Notes: generated by a model from the sequence alone, not told the origin. Positions 9,766 through 19,830 are shown, counted from the first letter of the stretch. The stretch: 64,000 nucleotides of DNA from Flavobacteriales bacterium (GCA_018883325.1 VEQH01000003.1:1-64000), one strand, 5' to 3'. Numbers and translations are program-made.

Positions 9766-10800
9766 TTACTTGACTTTTGGAAATGATTCTTCCATCGCTG
9801 GAAAATAAACATGTCCTAAAATTAATGGATTAAATGTAAAATATTGGCATTTAACTAACTCACCGCTTGGCAATTGACACCAAAATTTATTCATGTCCAT
9901 ATTTTCTAAGTCTCCAAATTCGTTGCGTTGCAGTTCTTTGGTTGGAATTTTAAACATGCGTAATTTGTGCACTTTCCCTTTTGTTTCCTTCACCGTTAAA
10001 ACACAAAAAGGAGTTGTTCTTTTCATGCTATCAACTTGATTTGCTTTTAATTCATAGTTGGCATTATCAAAATGTACTTTGCGATAACTTTGTAAATACC
10101 TGAATACATTGGAAGTGTCAACTACTGAAAGTTTTTTGCCATTTTGGGTGACTTTGAAGCGACTTCCTTTTTGTTGGATATTAAAACTTCTGTGTTGTTC
10201 CTTTGGAAATTTCACATCAACAGAAGCGATTTCATCCATATCAAGGCTAAAAATATTTGTACAAATCCATTTTCGAGCGTCGGCAAAAAAACGTGGTTCA
10301 ATAACACCATACATTCCTGAAACACTCATCATCACAGGATAAGCACTTTTTCCATCTTCAGCTGTTTCCAATAACATTATTTGACCTAAATGATCTTGTG
10401 CCGCTGGACCAATGTACCAAGTTTTCGTCCATTCACCTTCTTCAAAAATCTCTACTTTCGTATAACTTGTTGACATTAAATCAACAAATTTTTGTTGCGA
10501 TTTCTCTGGTAAATAACCTTTCAATGTAATTTTTGCAAAAGCGTCCAAAATCAACGAAACGCTTGATTGTGTAATACAACCACCTTTTGCATCTGTCCAT
10601 TCCTTACCTTTTCTAATGATTTCAAAGCGATTTGAAAAAGCATCGGTAATAATTACACGATCTACTTTATTCGTGTCTTTCACAGCAAATTCAATCAATT
10701 CTGTATCAGAATGTCCGTCACCAGAAATTAGTTTTTTTGTGTACCAACCTAAAGCGGAAAGTCCTACAATTGCAAGGATAAGAAAGATTATTTTTTTCAT
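9766..10800 (-). CDS. DUF4340-like membrane-anchored protein downstream of gldG
   Basis: The 344-residue product has one N-terminal membrane helix (IIFLILAIVGLSALGWYT) and a long extracytoplasmic part. It follows the DUF4340 pattern: repeated units of a V-D-x-V-x-I strand (KVDRVIITD), a short R-K-G-K-E-W-T loop, and W-Y-I-G-P. DUF4340 proteins commonly accompany GldG-type ABC-transporter components and are predicted to sit with the complex in the periplasm. It begins 23 bases after gldG and is followed immediately by the SGNH gene. Its biochemical role is not known. Confidence 0.7.
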   Translation of the reverse strand: MKKIIFLILAIVGLSALGWYTKKLISGDGHSDTELIEFAVKDTNKVDRVIITDAFSNRFEIIRKGKEWTDAKGGCITQSSVSLILDAFAKITLKGYLPEKSQQKFVDLMSTSYTKVEIFEEGEWTKTWYIGPAAQDHLGQIMLLETAEDGKSAYPVMMSVSGMYGVIEPRFFADARKWICTNIFSLDMDEIASVDVKFPKEQHRSFNIQQKGSRFKVTQNGKKLSVVDTSNVFRYLQSYRKVHFDNANYELKANQVDSMKRTTPFCVLTVKETKGKVHKLRMFKIPTKELQRNEFGDLENMDMNKFWCQLPSGELVKCQYFTFNPLILGHVYFPAMEESFPKVK

Positions 10801-10823
10801 TAAAGTGCGATGTATTTAGTGAG

Positions 10824-12611
10824 TTATGCGTATTTTCTTTTTCTTAAGTAATTCAAAACGAACGCCATAAGTAAAACAATTCCAATTGGAAGTAAAAGAT
10901 TAACTGTTTTATAAAAACCTGCAAAAGTTTTGATTTTTTCTTTATCGATTTCTTTAATATCAATTTGGCGACTACGAACGTCCAAAACAGAGTTATCACC
11001 CATCATGTAATCGACAATGTTTTGAAAAAACTCCTGATTTCCAAAGAAAAGCGGCACATTTCGTTCAGCTAATTCAGGTTCCATTTTCATATCATTAATT
11101 TGATTTGGACGGTATAAATACCCATTTCCTTTCGGGTTCGGTATTGAATCGTATCTGTTAGCGATAAAACGGCCATTTCCAACCACCAATACTTTCCCTT
11201 CAATTTCACTTTTTGCTTTGTATTTTGAATTTGGATTATTGGCAAACTCACCCACTAAACGATTTTGAAAATGCGATTTAAAAAATCCTTCAGCTAAACC
11301 TGCAATACAAATTTTGTTGACCTCATCTTTTGGATTTGCAACTAATTCGGGATTATTTCCATAAGTAAGCGGTAAAGACAAACTCACCAATGGCGCAAGT
11401 CCAGTTTTATTGGCATTCGTTGAGGAAGTTAAAATTGGAGTTAAAGCCACTTTTTCTTGCTTGATGAATTGAATTTCATTAGTGAATTTCAAAGAAACAG
11501 GCTCAATGTTTTTCGTCATTGGATGAATTGTCGGTGTTGCCAAAACATGGAAAAACCAAGGAATAAAAGTTTGGTCGGAATAAGGAATCACTTTCGGAGC
11601 ACAATTGACATCCAAAACATAATTTTCGTTGACTTTCAAACCGTAATCAAAAAGCATGTTTTCCAATTTCAAGTTTTTACGCATCGTGTGCGTTACGCCT
11701 CGCGCCATTAATGTATCTTCATTCAAATACAAAGTGTTCATGAAGCACATCAATTTTCCTCCTCGCATCACGAATTGGTCAATGAGGTATAAATCTTTAT
11801 TTGAAAATGGAGCTTGAGGATCTGCAATGATTAAACCATCAACATCTGTTAATGCAGCAATTGAATCATTCAAACGCACATCCGTAATTGCATAATAAGG
11901 TGCTAATAGTGAACGAGCACGTAGCGTTTGATTTGGGTTTAATTCACCGTGTCCTTGTAGAAAAGCGATGCGTTGTTTCTCTTTTTGAACCAATTTACGC
12001 ATATTGGAAACGATGTTGTATTCCAAATTATTCAGTGCATTTTCAATAATTTCCGTCATTCCTGCAAGTTGATACGGACGACCCGGTTTTGAACCCGGAA
12101 GAAATTGTACGACTTGTTCTTTAACGATTCCATTTACGGTGTAGGACATTTTAGCTCCTGGCCAAAGCATCATTTGTCGTTGTTCGCCATCTTTCGAATA
12201 GATAATTTCAAGAGGTAAAATTCCACGCGCCTGGTCATACAATTGAATAAAAAGTTCGCGTTGATCTTCTTTGGAACCATTAAGCGGATTGATAAAATTA
12301 AATTCAATTCGATTTCCTGCAATGGATTTAAAATCGTTTAGTTTATCCTTTAATGAATTTTGAAAATTTTGAATTTCAGCAGGAAGATTGCCTTCTAAAT
12401 ACACTTGAATACTGATTCTGCTTTCAAATTTTGATTTATCATTTAAGAAAATTTCCGTTCCTGGAGCTAGCGAAAAACGTTGGTCTTTCGTCATATCAAT
12501 TCTGAAATAAAGATAAGAACCAATTGTATTGATTAGAACAGCTGCTACAACAATGATTATCAACACTGTCCAATTAAATAAACCTTTAAATAGTTTTGAA
12601 TTTTTCAACAT
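10824..12611 (-). CDS. gldG: Gliding-motility ABC transporter auxiliary protein GldG
   Basis: The 595-residue protein has an N-terminal membrane helix (about residues 14-36), a large periplasmic domain of the ABC-type uncharacterised transport (GldG/IFT52-like) family, and a C-terminal membrane helix (LLLPIGIVLLMAFVLNYL) before a basic tail (RKRKYA). GldG works with GldA and GldF in an ABC transporter needed for gliding in Flavobacterium johnsoniae. The FRIDMTKDQRFSLAPGT segment after the first helix is typical of the family. The gene starts three bases after gldF and is followed by DUF4340. The ATPase subunit GldA is not in this window. Confidence 0.88.
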   Translation of the reverse strand: MLKNSKLFKGLFNWTVLIIIVVAAVLINTIGSYLYFRIDMTKDQRFSLAPGTEIFLNDKSKFESRISIQVYLEGNLPAEIQNFQNSLKDKLNDFKSIAGNRIEFNFINPLNGSKEDQRELFIQLYDQARGILPLEIIYSKDGEQRQMMLWPGAKMSYTVNGIVKEQVVQFLPGSKPGRPYQLAGMTEIIENALNNLEYNIVSNMRKLVQKEKQRIAFLQGHGELNPNQTLRARSLLAPYYAITDVRLNDSIAALTDVDGLIIADPQAPFSNKDLYLIDQFVMRGGKLMCFMNTLYLNEDTLMARGVTHTMRKNLKLENMLFDYGLKVNENYVLDVNCAPKVIPYSDQTFIPWFFHVLATPTIHPMTKNIEPVSLKFTNEIQFIKQEKVALTPILTSSTNANKTGLAPLVSLSLPLTYGNNPELVANPKDEVNKICIAGLAEGFFKSHFQNRLVGEFANNPNSKYKAKSEIEGKVLVVGNGRFIANRYDSIPNPKGNGYLYRPNQINDMKMEPELAERNVPLFFGNQEFFQNIVDYMMGDNSVLDVRSRQIDIKEIDKEKIKTFAGFYKTVNLLLPIGIVLLMAFVLNYLRKRKYA

Positions 12612-12614
12612 CGC

Positions 12615-13346
12615 TTATTTTTTTAAGGTTTTAACAACAGTCAATGAAGCGCTAATAAACACAACGATTACAGAAATGAAATAAATAATATCACCCGAAT
12701 TTATTACCCCTTTTTTAATGGAATCGTAATGTTTGGCAATACCAAAATTTTGAATAATCGTGTCAAGGGAGCCAATTTGACTAAAATTACCCAACAAGTT
12801 GAATCCATCGTAAAAAAACCAACACATAAACATCGCAAGTATAAACGCAACAATTTGGCTACTGGTGAGCGACGAAGCAAAAATTCCGATTGCGACAAAA
12901 ACTGCCCCAAGTAAAACCAAACCAATATAAGAAGTGAAAGTTGCGCCGCTATCAATAATTCCGACAGGCTTTCCAAGATTATACATCGTAATGTAATAAA
13001 CGATTGTTGGAATAATCGCAATAACGAGTAAAGTTACCCCAGCGAAGTATTTCGCGAGAATCATTCCTAGGTCGGAAATCGGGCGAGTGAGTAAAAGTTC
13101 AATTGTTCCTGTTCGTCTTTCTTCAGCGATTGAACGCATCGTAATTGCAGGAATTAAAACCAAGAAAATTACTGGAGAAAGGTTAAAAAATGGAATCATA
13201 TCTGATTCTGCTCCTTCCAAAAGATTGGTATTGTAAGACAAAACCCAGTGAAATAAGCCCGAAGCTATTAGGTAAATAATGATGAAAACATAGCCGATGA
13301 TTGAACTCAAAAAGCTATTAATTTCTTTAAAATAAAGTGCGCGCAT
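12615..13346 (-). CDS. gldF: Gliding-motility ABC transporter permease GldF
   Basis: The 243-residue polytopic membrane protein has about six helices. It shows the ABC-2 permease layout with the conserved block AITMRSIAEERRTGTIELLL, followed by LTRPISD. It corresponds to GldF, the permease partner of GldA and GldG. The order gldF-gldG with a three-base gap is the standard one. It opens a four-gene minus-strand operon (gldF, gldG, DUF4340, SGNH hydrolase). The upstream gap to the DUF1801 gene is 125 bases and probably holds the promoter. Confidence 0.9.
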   Translation of the reverse strand: MRALYFKEINSFLSSIIGYVFIIIYLIASGLFHWVLSYNTNLLEGAESDMIPFFNLSPVIFLVLIPAITMRSIAEERRTGTIELLLTRPISDLGMILAKYFAGVTLLVIAIIPTIVYYITMYNLGKPVGIIDSGATFTSYIGLVLLGAVFVAIGIFASSLTSSQIVAFILAMFMCWFFYDGFNLLGNFSQIGSLDTIIQNFGIAKHYDSIKKGVINSGDIIYFISVIVVFISASLTVVKTLKK

Positions 13347-13471
13347 GTTAAAATTTAAGCCTTCAAAATTATTGAATTCAATCGATATATCGTTTTTTAA
13401 TTTTCAGTATCGAAATGTTGATTAAATCTAACGCGAACTGAACGTTTTAGTGGGTGTTTGATTTTTGTCTG

Positions 13472-13858
13472 TTATTTTGCAAGCTCAATCCATTCTTTGA
13501 TGATTAATTGCAATTTTGATTCAACTAACAAAATGGAATCCACACTTTTAAAACTTGCAATTGCTCTATCATTTGCCTTCCAATCCAATATTCCGTAATC
13601 ATTAGAAAGTAATTTATTCGCGGGTTGCTCTTTCACTTTTGCACCGCGGTGAAAAATAAGCTGCACAATTTTTGGCGATTGAACACGCATCGTGATTCGA
13701 TCTTCACCCTTCAAACTATAATTTGGTCCATTCCACTTGATGTTTTCAGCTAAGTTTTCGTCGCACGAGTGAATAATTCTCCGCAAGTATTGAATTTCTT
13801 TATCCAATGGTAGATTCAGTTCACTTAAAAACTTGCTGACCTCATCGTTAAGATTCAT
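13472..13858 (-). CDS. DUF1801 (YdhG-like) domain protein
   Basis: This is a 128-residue soluble protein if translation starts at the internal ATG (MNLNDEVSKF); the track start nine codons upstream adds a non-conserved leader. The sequence follows the DUF1801 pattern: a leading helix, then LRRIIHSCDENLAENIKWNGPNYSL, and a strand pattern ending in an F-K-S-V-D-x-x-x helix. Members are small cytoplasmic proteins of unknown biochemical activity with an alpha/beta fold. It reads in the same direction as gldF but is 125 bases upstream, so co-transcription is uncertain. Confidence 0.75.
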   Translation of the reverse strand: MNLNDEVSKFLSELNLPLDKEIQYLRRIIHSCDENLAENIKWNGPNYSLKGEDRITMRVQSPKIVQLIFHRGAKVKEQPANKLLSNDYGILDWKANDRAIASFKSVDSILLVESKLQLIIKEWIELAK

Positions 13859-14107
13859 CTGTTTTATATTTTTAACCAAGCACATCTAAATTACAAATTT
13901 AGTTAACGCAAACGCAAAAAAACTAAACAAAAAAACCAAAAACTATCCGCGAAGTGGAATCCAACTTAATTTCTCAGTTCTATTTTTTATACAGTTTTTT
14001 CTTCAACCAAATGGCGACATTTACCATGATTATCAAAGCGAAAACCAGTTAAAAGAGTCTTAACACTTCAAACATAATCAAACAATAATTAGTTAATATT
14101 CCTCTAA

Positions 14108-14137
14108 TTTGCGCTTCACAACCTAAACTGACCTTTG
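14108..14137 (+). promoter_or_regulatory. Candidate promoter of the choice-of-anchor I protein gene
   Basis: TTTG at 14108-14111 and GACCTTTG at 14130-14137 are spaced by 18 bases. This resembles TTTG-N19/21-TAnnTTTG, 15 bases before the ATG at 14153. The element differs from consensus at one base of the -7 box and is one base short in spacing. Confidence 0.4.
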
Positions 14138-14152
14138 CACAAAATTTAAAAA

Positions 14153-17100
14153 ATGCAAAAAATAAGTTTACTTAAACTATCAGTTGGAATTGCACTTGCT
14201 TTCTTTAGTGGAAAATTAAATGCACAAGCAACAATTTCTGCTTGGAATTACGATGCAATAACTGGAGCTCCGACAAGTACTATTGCAGATGTTGGAGTGG
14301 GAAGTTCCTCTATCGTAGGTTCATTAGTTGTTGCCAATGCTGCCACAGGAATGCATCCTACTACAAACAACGGCTGTGGTGCACAAAATGGTACCAATCC
14401 AGGTGCTTGGGCTTTTACAGCAAATCCAGGAACAACAAATGAAAGTAGCGGAGTTCAATACACTACTTCTACTGTTGGATTTCAAGGAATTAAGTTTACG
14501 TGGGATCAACGATGGTCGAACACAGCTGTAAATACGGTGCGTGTTCAATACACAACGGATGGTACTTCTTGGATGAATTTTGATATGACAAGCGCAAATA
14601 CCACTTTTTGTAATGGTTCAATTGACAATGGACGTTTTGAAATCAATACAACAGGTGATCAATACCGAAGAATTACAGTAGATTTCTCTTCCATAACAGC
14701 AGCAAATAACAACGCTAATTTTGGAGTTCGAGTTTTAGCTGCACATTACAGAACAACTGGAGAATTTAGACAAACAGCAAATACGTCAAACATAGCAACA
14801 GCGGGTACTTGGCGTTTTGACAACGTTAGTTTTACAGGTTCATCGCCTAACGTTTCTATTGCAAGTGCTTCTAATTTTGTGGTTGTAGAGGAAAATGCTG
14901 GGATGATTAACGTTCCAATTACAGTTGCAAATGCAAATTTAGCAGCAGTTGACTTAGTTTTTGGTTTGTCAGTTTATTCCAATACAGTTGAAAATTCAGA
15001 TTTTACTTGGACATCTACTTTAACAATTCCTGCAAGTTCTAACGGTATTTTCAATTTACCAATTACCATTTTAGATGATGCATTAGCTGAAAAAGCAGAG
15101 CGAATTGTAGTGAAAATCTTATCGGGAACAAATGCTTCCATTCATGTGACAAACAATTACCAAATAATTTTCATCAAGGACAATGATTATCAAGCGCCAA
15201 CGCCAACAAATGAATTGAATTTTGAATTCCTAACTAGTTTTTCAAATGGCGTTTCAGGAACAAATTCTGCTGAAATTGTAGCGTTTGACCCAACTACAGA
15301 TCGTTTGTATATTGCTAACAGCATCGGAACTAAATTAGACATTGTCAATTTTGCAAATCCTTCTAATCCAATCTTATTAAATAGTATTTCTTTAACTCCT
15401 TATGGAAATATTAATTCTGTAACGGTTCACAATGGAGTAGTGGCAATGGCGATTGAAAATAGCAATCCGCAAGCAAATGGTTCTGTTTTATTTTTAAATG
15501 CAGATGGAACTTTTATCAGCCAAGTGGAAGTTGGACAAATGCCCGATATGATTACTTACAACCGTGATTTCACTAAAATTTTAACAGCAAATGAAGGGGA
15601 ACCAAATTCAGATTATTCCATCGATCCTGAAGGTTCAGTTTCTATTGTCGATTTGACTCCTGGTTATGCTTCTTTGACGAATTCAAACGTAACAACAGTT
15701 GGTTTTACAGCCTACAACGGTCAAGAAGCAACCTTGAGGGCACAAGGAATTCGAGTTTTTTCTTCAAGCGCAAGTGTTGCTCAAGATTTCGAACCGGAAT
15801 ACATTGCTGTTTCAGAAGATAATACAAAAGCATATTGTGTTCTTCAGGAAAACAATGCACTCGTTACCATTGATTTAACTTCTAATTCAATTTTTTCTTT
15901 ATCAGCTTTGGGATACAGTTCGTATGCGACAGGTTCAGGAAATGGATTGGATGCTTCTGATCAAAGTGGTGCTGTTTTAATCACAGGCGATTTACCGATT
16001 AAAGGAGCTTATATGCCCGATGCAATGACTTATAAAACAATTGGAAACCAAGGTTATATTTTTACTGCAAATGAAGGAGACTCGAGAGAATTTGGTTCTG
16101 TAATAGATGCAAATAGATTATCTTCAGCTACTTTTAATAACTTAGATGCAGCAGCTTTTCCAGATGCATATATTTTAAGAAACAACAAATTTTTAGGTCG
16201 TTTGAATGCCTTGAAATATTCAGGAGACACAGATGGTGATGGTGATTTTGATGAAATTCATGTGATGGGTGGTCGTTCATTCAGCATTTTCAATCCTATT
16301 GATGGTACTTTGGTGTGGGATTCAAAGGACATCATAGAGCAAATTACATCCAATCATCCAACTTTCAGTGCTATTTTCAATGCTTCTAACTCAACAGGAA
16401 CACCAACTTTAAAAAACAGAAGTGACGATAAAGGACCTGAACCCGAAGGGATTACCGTTCAAACTATCTATGGTAAAAATTACGCTTTTGTTTCTTTGGA
16501 ACGTATTGGAGGTGTGATGATTTTCAATGTGGATATTCCAACGAATCCTGTTTTTGTAGGGTATGCAAACAATCGATCAACGACTGTTAGTGGACCAGAT
16601 TTAGGTGCTGAGGGGATTATATTTATACCTGCCGCTCAATCGCCAAACGGAAACGACATTTTAATTCTAGCAAATGAAGTAAGTTCAACTTTGTCGATTT
16701 ATCAAATCAATAGTTGTGCAGTAGCTTCTGGAGCAACAATTTCAGCAGTGAATCCTACTATTTGTCAAGGACAATCCACACAACTATCAGTAACTTCCGT
16801 TCCAACTGTTTCCTATCAATGGATTAAAGACGGACAAGTATTGGCAAATCAAGGTGGAACCACACTTTCTGTGAATCAAGCAGGAAATTATAAAGTAGCT
16901 GTTTCAAATACAACTTTAGGATGTACTGATACTTCAGCAGTTTTTGCAGTAACAGTTAACCCTTTACCAATAGTTTCTGCTGGCAATAATCAAACAATTT
17001 GTGGTGGGACACCAGTTACTTTGTCTGCATCTGGAGCAACTACCTACAGTTGGAATAATGGGGTGAATGGTGCACAATTACTTGTAAACACAGGTACAAG

Positions 17101-18307
17101 CCCTTCAACTTCCGTTTACACAGTTACAGGGATTGATGCAACAACAAATTGTTTCAACACAGCTCAAGTTTCAGTGATAGTTTTAGGATTACCAACTGTT
17201 GAAGCAGGATTAAATCAACTAGTTTGTGCAAATGATTCAGTAACTTTAACTGCATCAGGTGCTGTAACTTACACTTGGAATAATGGAATTTCAAATGCAA
17301 CTGCGTTTGTTCCTTCAGCAGACACTTTGTTTTATACCGTTGAAGGAATTGATGCAAATAATTGTACAAATCAAGACAGTGTAATGGTGGTTGTCAACGC
17401 ATTGCCAACTGTTTCAGCAGGAATGGACGTAACCGTTTGTTCAGATGCAATACCAGTGAATCTTGTTGCAAGTTCTTCGGATGCTTCGATTAATTTCCTT
17501 TGGAACACTAATGCTGTTTTTCCAAACATTCAAGTGAATACATCTGGAGTTTATACTGTAACTGTAACCAATAGCAATGGTTGTTCCAAAACGGACAGTG
17601 TAGCAGTAATTATTAATTCAAATCCTAGTGTTACAATCAACGGAGATTTAAGCGTTTGTTCAAATGATTTGCCAATTTCGCTTACTTCTCAAGTTTCAAC
17701 ATCAGGAACAAATTACCTTTGGAGCAATTCACAAACGACCTCAACAATTGAAGTGACGATAGCAGGAACATACTCTTTGATTTTTACAGATGCTAACAAT
17801 TGTCAAGGTTTTGATACTGTAGCCGTACTTGTAAACACTTCTCCAACTGTAAATGCTGGAAACGATGTTACAGTTTGTGAAAATGAATTACCTGTAACTT
17901 TAAATGCAACAGGAAATGGCTCTTCTGTAAATTGGAATACACAGCAAACATCCCCATTAATTTCAGTTTCTCAAGCAGGAATTTATACCGTAACCACAAC
18001 AGCTTCCAACGGTTGTCAGGCTTCTGATGCTGTTGAAGTAATTGTAGAAAATTGTGCTTCAATTGATGAACTTGAACTTATCTATCGTGTCTATCCAAAC
18101 CCAACAAATTCCATTTTAACGCTCATTTCAACTTTGGAAACGCAAGCAACAATTGAAGTATATAACTTGGAAGGAAAAGTAGTTTATCAAACTTCAATAG
18201 AAGGAATTGAAAAACAAATGGATTTATCCGAAATATCTAAAGGAACGTATTTGTTGAAAATATCGAATAGTAATCAAAGCAAAACATTAAGAATTATAAA
18301 ACTCTAA
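14153..18307 (+). CDS. Choice-of-anchor I family T9SS surface protein with Ig-like repeats
   Basis: The 1384-residue secreted protein has a signal peptide ending near NAQA. Domain order: an N-terminal beta-sandwich (about 30-235) shared with the protein at 20203; a Calx-beta-like segment (about 236-345); a choice-of-anchor I domain (about 355-855), a seven-bladed propeller-like module with NEGEPNSDYSIDPEG, ANEGDSREFG and KGPEPEGIT; several Ig/PKD-like repeats with a VCANDSV / YTWNNG pattern (about 860-1305); and a C-terminal T9SS type A sorting domain (YPNPTNSILTL, then KTLRIIKL). Anchor-I domains are found in phosphatase-like secreted proteins, but I cannot assign an activity. Surface display through T9SS is inferred. 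Confidence 0.85.
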   Translation: MQKISLLKLSVGIALAFFSGKLNAQATISAWNYDAITGAPTSTIADVGVGSSSIVGSLVVANAATGMHPTTNNGCGAQNGTNPGAWAFTANPGTTNESSGVQYTTSTVGFQGIKFTWDQRWSNTAVNTVRVQYTTDGTSWMNFDMTSANTTFCNGSIDNGRFEINTTGDQYRRITVDFSSITAANNNANFGVRVLAAHYRTTGEFRQTANTSNIATAGTWRFDNVSFTGSSPNVSIASASNFVVVEENAGMINVPITVANANLAAVDLVFGLSVYSNTVENSDFTWTSTLTIPASSNGIFNLPITILDDALAEKAERIVVKILSGTNASIHVTNNYQIIFIKDNDYQAPTPTNELNFEFLTSFSNGVSGTNSAEIVAFDPTTDRLYIANSIGTKLDIVNFANPSNPILLNSISLTPYGNINSVTVHNGVVAMAIENSNPQANGSVLFLNADGTFISQVEVGQMPDMITYNRDFTKILTANEGEPNSDYSIDPEGSVSIVDLTPGYASLTNSNVTTVGFTAYNGQEATLRAQGIRVFSSSASVAQDFEPEYIAVSEDNTKAYCVLQENNALVTIDLTSNSIFSLSALGYSSYATGSGNGLDASDQSGAVLITGDLPIKGAYMPDAMTYKTIGNQGYIFTANEGDSREFGSVIDANRLSSATFNNLDAAAFPDAYILRNNKFLGRLNALKYSGDTDGDGDFDEIHVMGGRSFSIFNPIDGTLVWDSKDIIEQITSNHPTFSAIFNASNSTGTPTLKNRSDDKGPEPEGITVQTIYGKNYAFVSLERIGGVMIFNVDIPTNPVFVGYANNRSTTVSGPDLGAEGIIFIPAAQSPNGNDILILANEVSSTLSIYQINSCAVASGATISAVNPTICQGQSTQLSVTSVPTVSYQWIKDGQVLANQGGTTLSVNQAGNYKVAVSNTTLGCTDTSAVFAVTVNPLPIVSAGNNQTICGGTPVTLSASGATTYSWNNGVNGAQLLVNTGTSPSTSVYTVTGIDATTNCFNTAQVSVIVLGLPTVEAGLNQLVCANDSVTLTASGAVTYTWNNGISNATAFVPSADTLFYTVEGIDANNCTNQDSVMVVVNALPTVSAGMDVTVCSDAIPVNLVASSSDASINFLWNTNAVFPNIQVNTSGVYTVTVTNSNGCSKTDSVAVIINSNPSVTINGDLSVCSNDLPISLTSQVSTSGTNYLWSNSQTTSTIEVTIAGTYSLIFTDANNCQGFDTVAVLVNTSPTVNAGNDVTVCENELPVTLNATGNGSSVNWNTQQTSPLISVSQAGIYTVTTTASNGCQASDAVEVIVENCASIDELELIYRVYPNPTNSILTLISTLETQATIEVYNLEGKVVYQTSIEGIEKQMDLSEISKGTYLLKISNSNQSKTLRIIKL

Positions 18308-18336
18308 AATATTTTACTTACAACTAAAGAGTTTTT

Positions 18337-18369
18337 AAAGCCTGTACAGCAATGAATGGGCTTTTTTTT
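18337..18369 (+). terminator. Probable intrinsic terminator
   Basis: aaagcc at 18337-18342 pairs with gggcttt at 18358-18364, followed by a run of eight T. It lies about 30 bases after the stop of the choice-of-anchor I gene. The loop is long (15 bases), so the strength is moderate. Confidence 0.55.
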
Positions 18370-18417
18370 GTTGTCTGAAATCTGGAAAATCACACCAATT
18401 CCACAACTTAAGTAAAG

Positions 18418-18460
18418 AAAATGTGATTATTTACACAAAAAAGACACTTAAAGTGTGATT
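18418..18460 (+). repeat. 43-bp direct repeat, left copy, flanking the DUF4143 pseudogene
   Basis: The sequence starts aaaatgtgattatttacac and ends cacttaaagtgtgatt. It matches the copy at 19788-19830 at 38 of 43 bases in the same orientation. Each copy contains two TGTGATT words. This copy overlaps the stop codon of the ATPase gene. Confidence 0.8.
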
Positions 18461-19775
18461 AGACTTCTTTGCATTTGTTTATAAATCGATCGGTATAATC
18501 AGCTAAAAAATGAGGAATGTTGAGTAAACCGTCTCTAAACTGTAAGTTTTTCAAGGAATAGCGAATACGAATTGTAGGTTCAAACTTAGATTGATACAGC
18601 GTTAGACTTTTACTTTTTGTATTTTCATCACTTTTGACTTCGATGGGTATGATTTCATTTTCATATTGAATGATAAAGTCAATTTCTGCTGTATTTCCAG
18701 AAGTCCAATACTTAGGAATCTCTTGAAATTGAACAATTAGGCTTTGTAAAATATAATTTTCAATAAGTGCTCCTTTGAATTCACTAAACAAACGATTGCC
18801 ATCCACTAAAATGGAAGGAGATAATTTAGCCAGTTTACGAATAATTCCTACATCAAAACTATAGAGTTTAAAAGCACTTTGATCGTCATAAGCCACAAGT
18901 GGTAAAGCAGGTTTTGTATTCAATTTGACTTTATGCACCAAACCAGCTTGCATCAACCATTGAATGGCATCTTCATATTCTCGGGCTCTAGCTCCAGTTC
19001 GAATAAGCTGATAAACGAATTTCTTGTTTTCGCGTGCCAATTGTGATGGGAGCGATTCAAAAACCTCTGTAATCTTGGCAACATCACTCATTATTGGATG
19101 TTTAGCGAAATCTCCTTTATACGAAAGAATTAAATTGCTTAAAACTTCTTCTGCAAATTCAAAGGTTTGACTATCGTTTATCGTTTTAACGACTGCGGGC
19201 AATCCACCAGAAATTAAATACTTCTTAAATTGAAAAACGAGGTCATTAAAAAACAATTCTGGTATAGGCTCAATTACAGAAATTTGATTCAAATAATTAG
19301 AAAGTCGCTCATCCCAATAAGGGAGAACTTCTCGAAAAGTCATCGGATGAAGCGTTAAAAACTCCACTTTTCCAACAGGAAATGAATTTCCAGCATTTAA
19401 TAATAATCCTAAAAGTGAACCTGCGCAAATGATTGGAAGTTCAGGATGTTGTTCTGCGAAATATTTTAAGGTATTCAATGCCTCTGGACATTCTTGTATT
19501 TCATCAAATAATATCAAGGTATCTTGATCGATTGCAACTCCACTAGCCAAAGAAAGCGTTTCAATAATTTGTTTGGTGTTTTTATTCTTTTGAAACAATT
19601 CCTTCAACTCTTGTCGTTCGTCAAAATTGAAATACACATATTTAAGAAAATGTTCTTTCCCAAACCAATGCATGAGGAATGTTTTACCAACTTGTCTTGC
19701 TCCTTAAAGAATTAATGGCAGTCGAGAGGGCTTATTTCTCCAAGAAATTAATTTAGTTTGAAGTGCTCTTTCCAT
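18459..19775 (-). pseudogene. DUF4143 ATP-binding (AAA_14) protein gene, interrupted by a nonsense codon
   Basis: The frame read from ATG at 19775 gives 23 residues (beginning MERALQTKLISW), a TAA at 19706-19704, then GARQVGKTFLMHWFG and the rest of a DUF4143/AAA_14 ATPase. The Walker A motif GARQVGKT lies after the stop but before the first downstream ATG (19673), so the 404-residue ORF in the track lacks the P-loop. Later motifs are intact: LILFDEIQECPEAL (Walker B), and a C-terminal nuclease-like domain with TAEIDFIIQY and IPIEVKSDEN. Family members are about 370-440 residues, matching 438 codons here. Unless translation restarts or reads through, the ATPase is dead. It lies between two 43-bp direct repeats. 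Confidence 0.85.
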
Positions 19776-19787
19776 TTTTAAGTATGA

Positions 19788-19830
19788 AAAATGTGATTTT
19801 TTACACAAATATACCACTTAAAGTGTGATT
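19788..19830 (+). repeat. 43-bp direct repeat, right copy
   Basis: The sequence starts aaaatgtgattttttacac and ends cacttaaagtgtgatt, 13 bases upstream of the start codon of the DUF4143 gene. It is in the same orientation as the copy at 18418-18460. It may carry the promoter or operator of the ATPase gene. Confidence 0.8.

Noticed and set aside
13381-13400. cgatatatcg palindrome upstream of gldF as operator
   Set aside because: A 10-bp AT-rich palindrome is expected by chance in such sequence and has no second copy.
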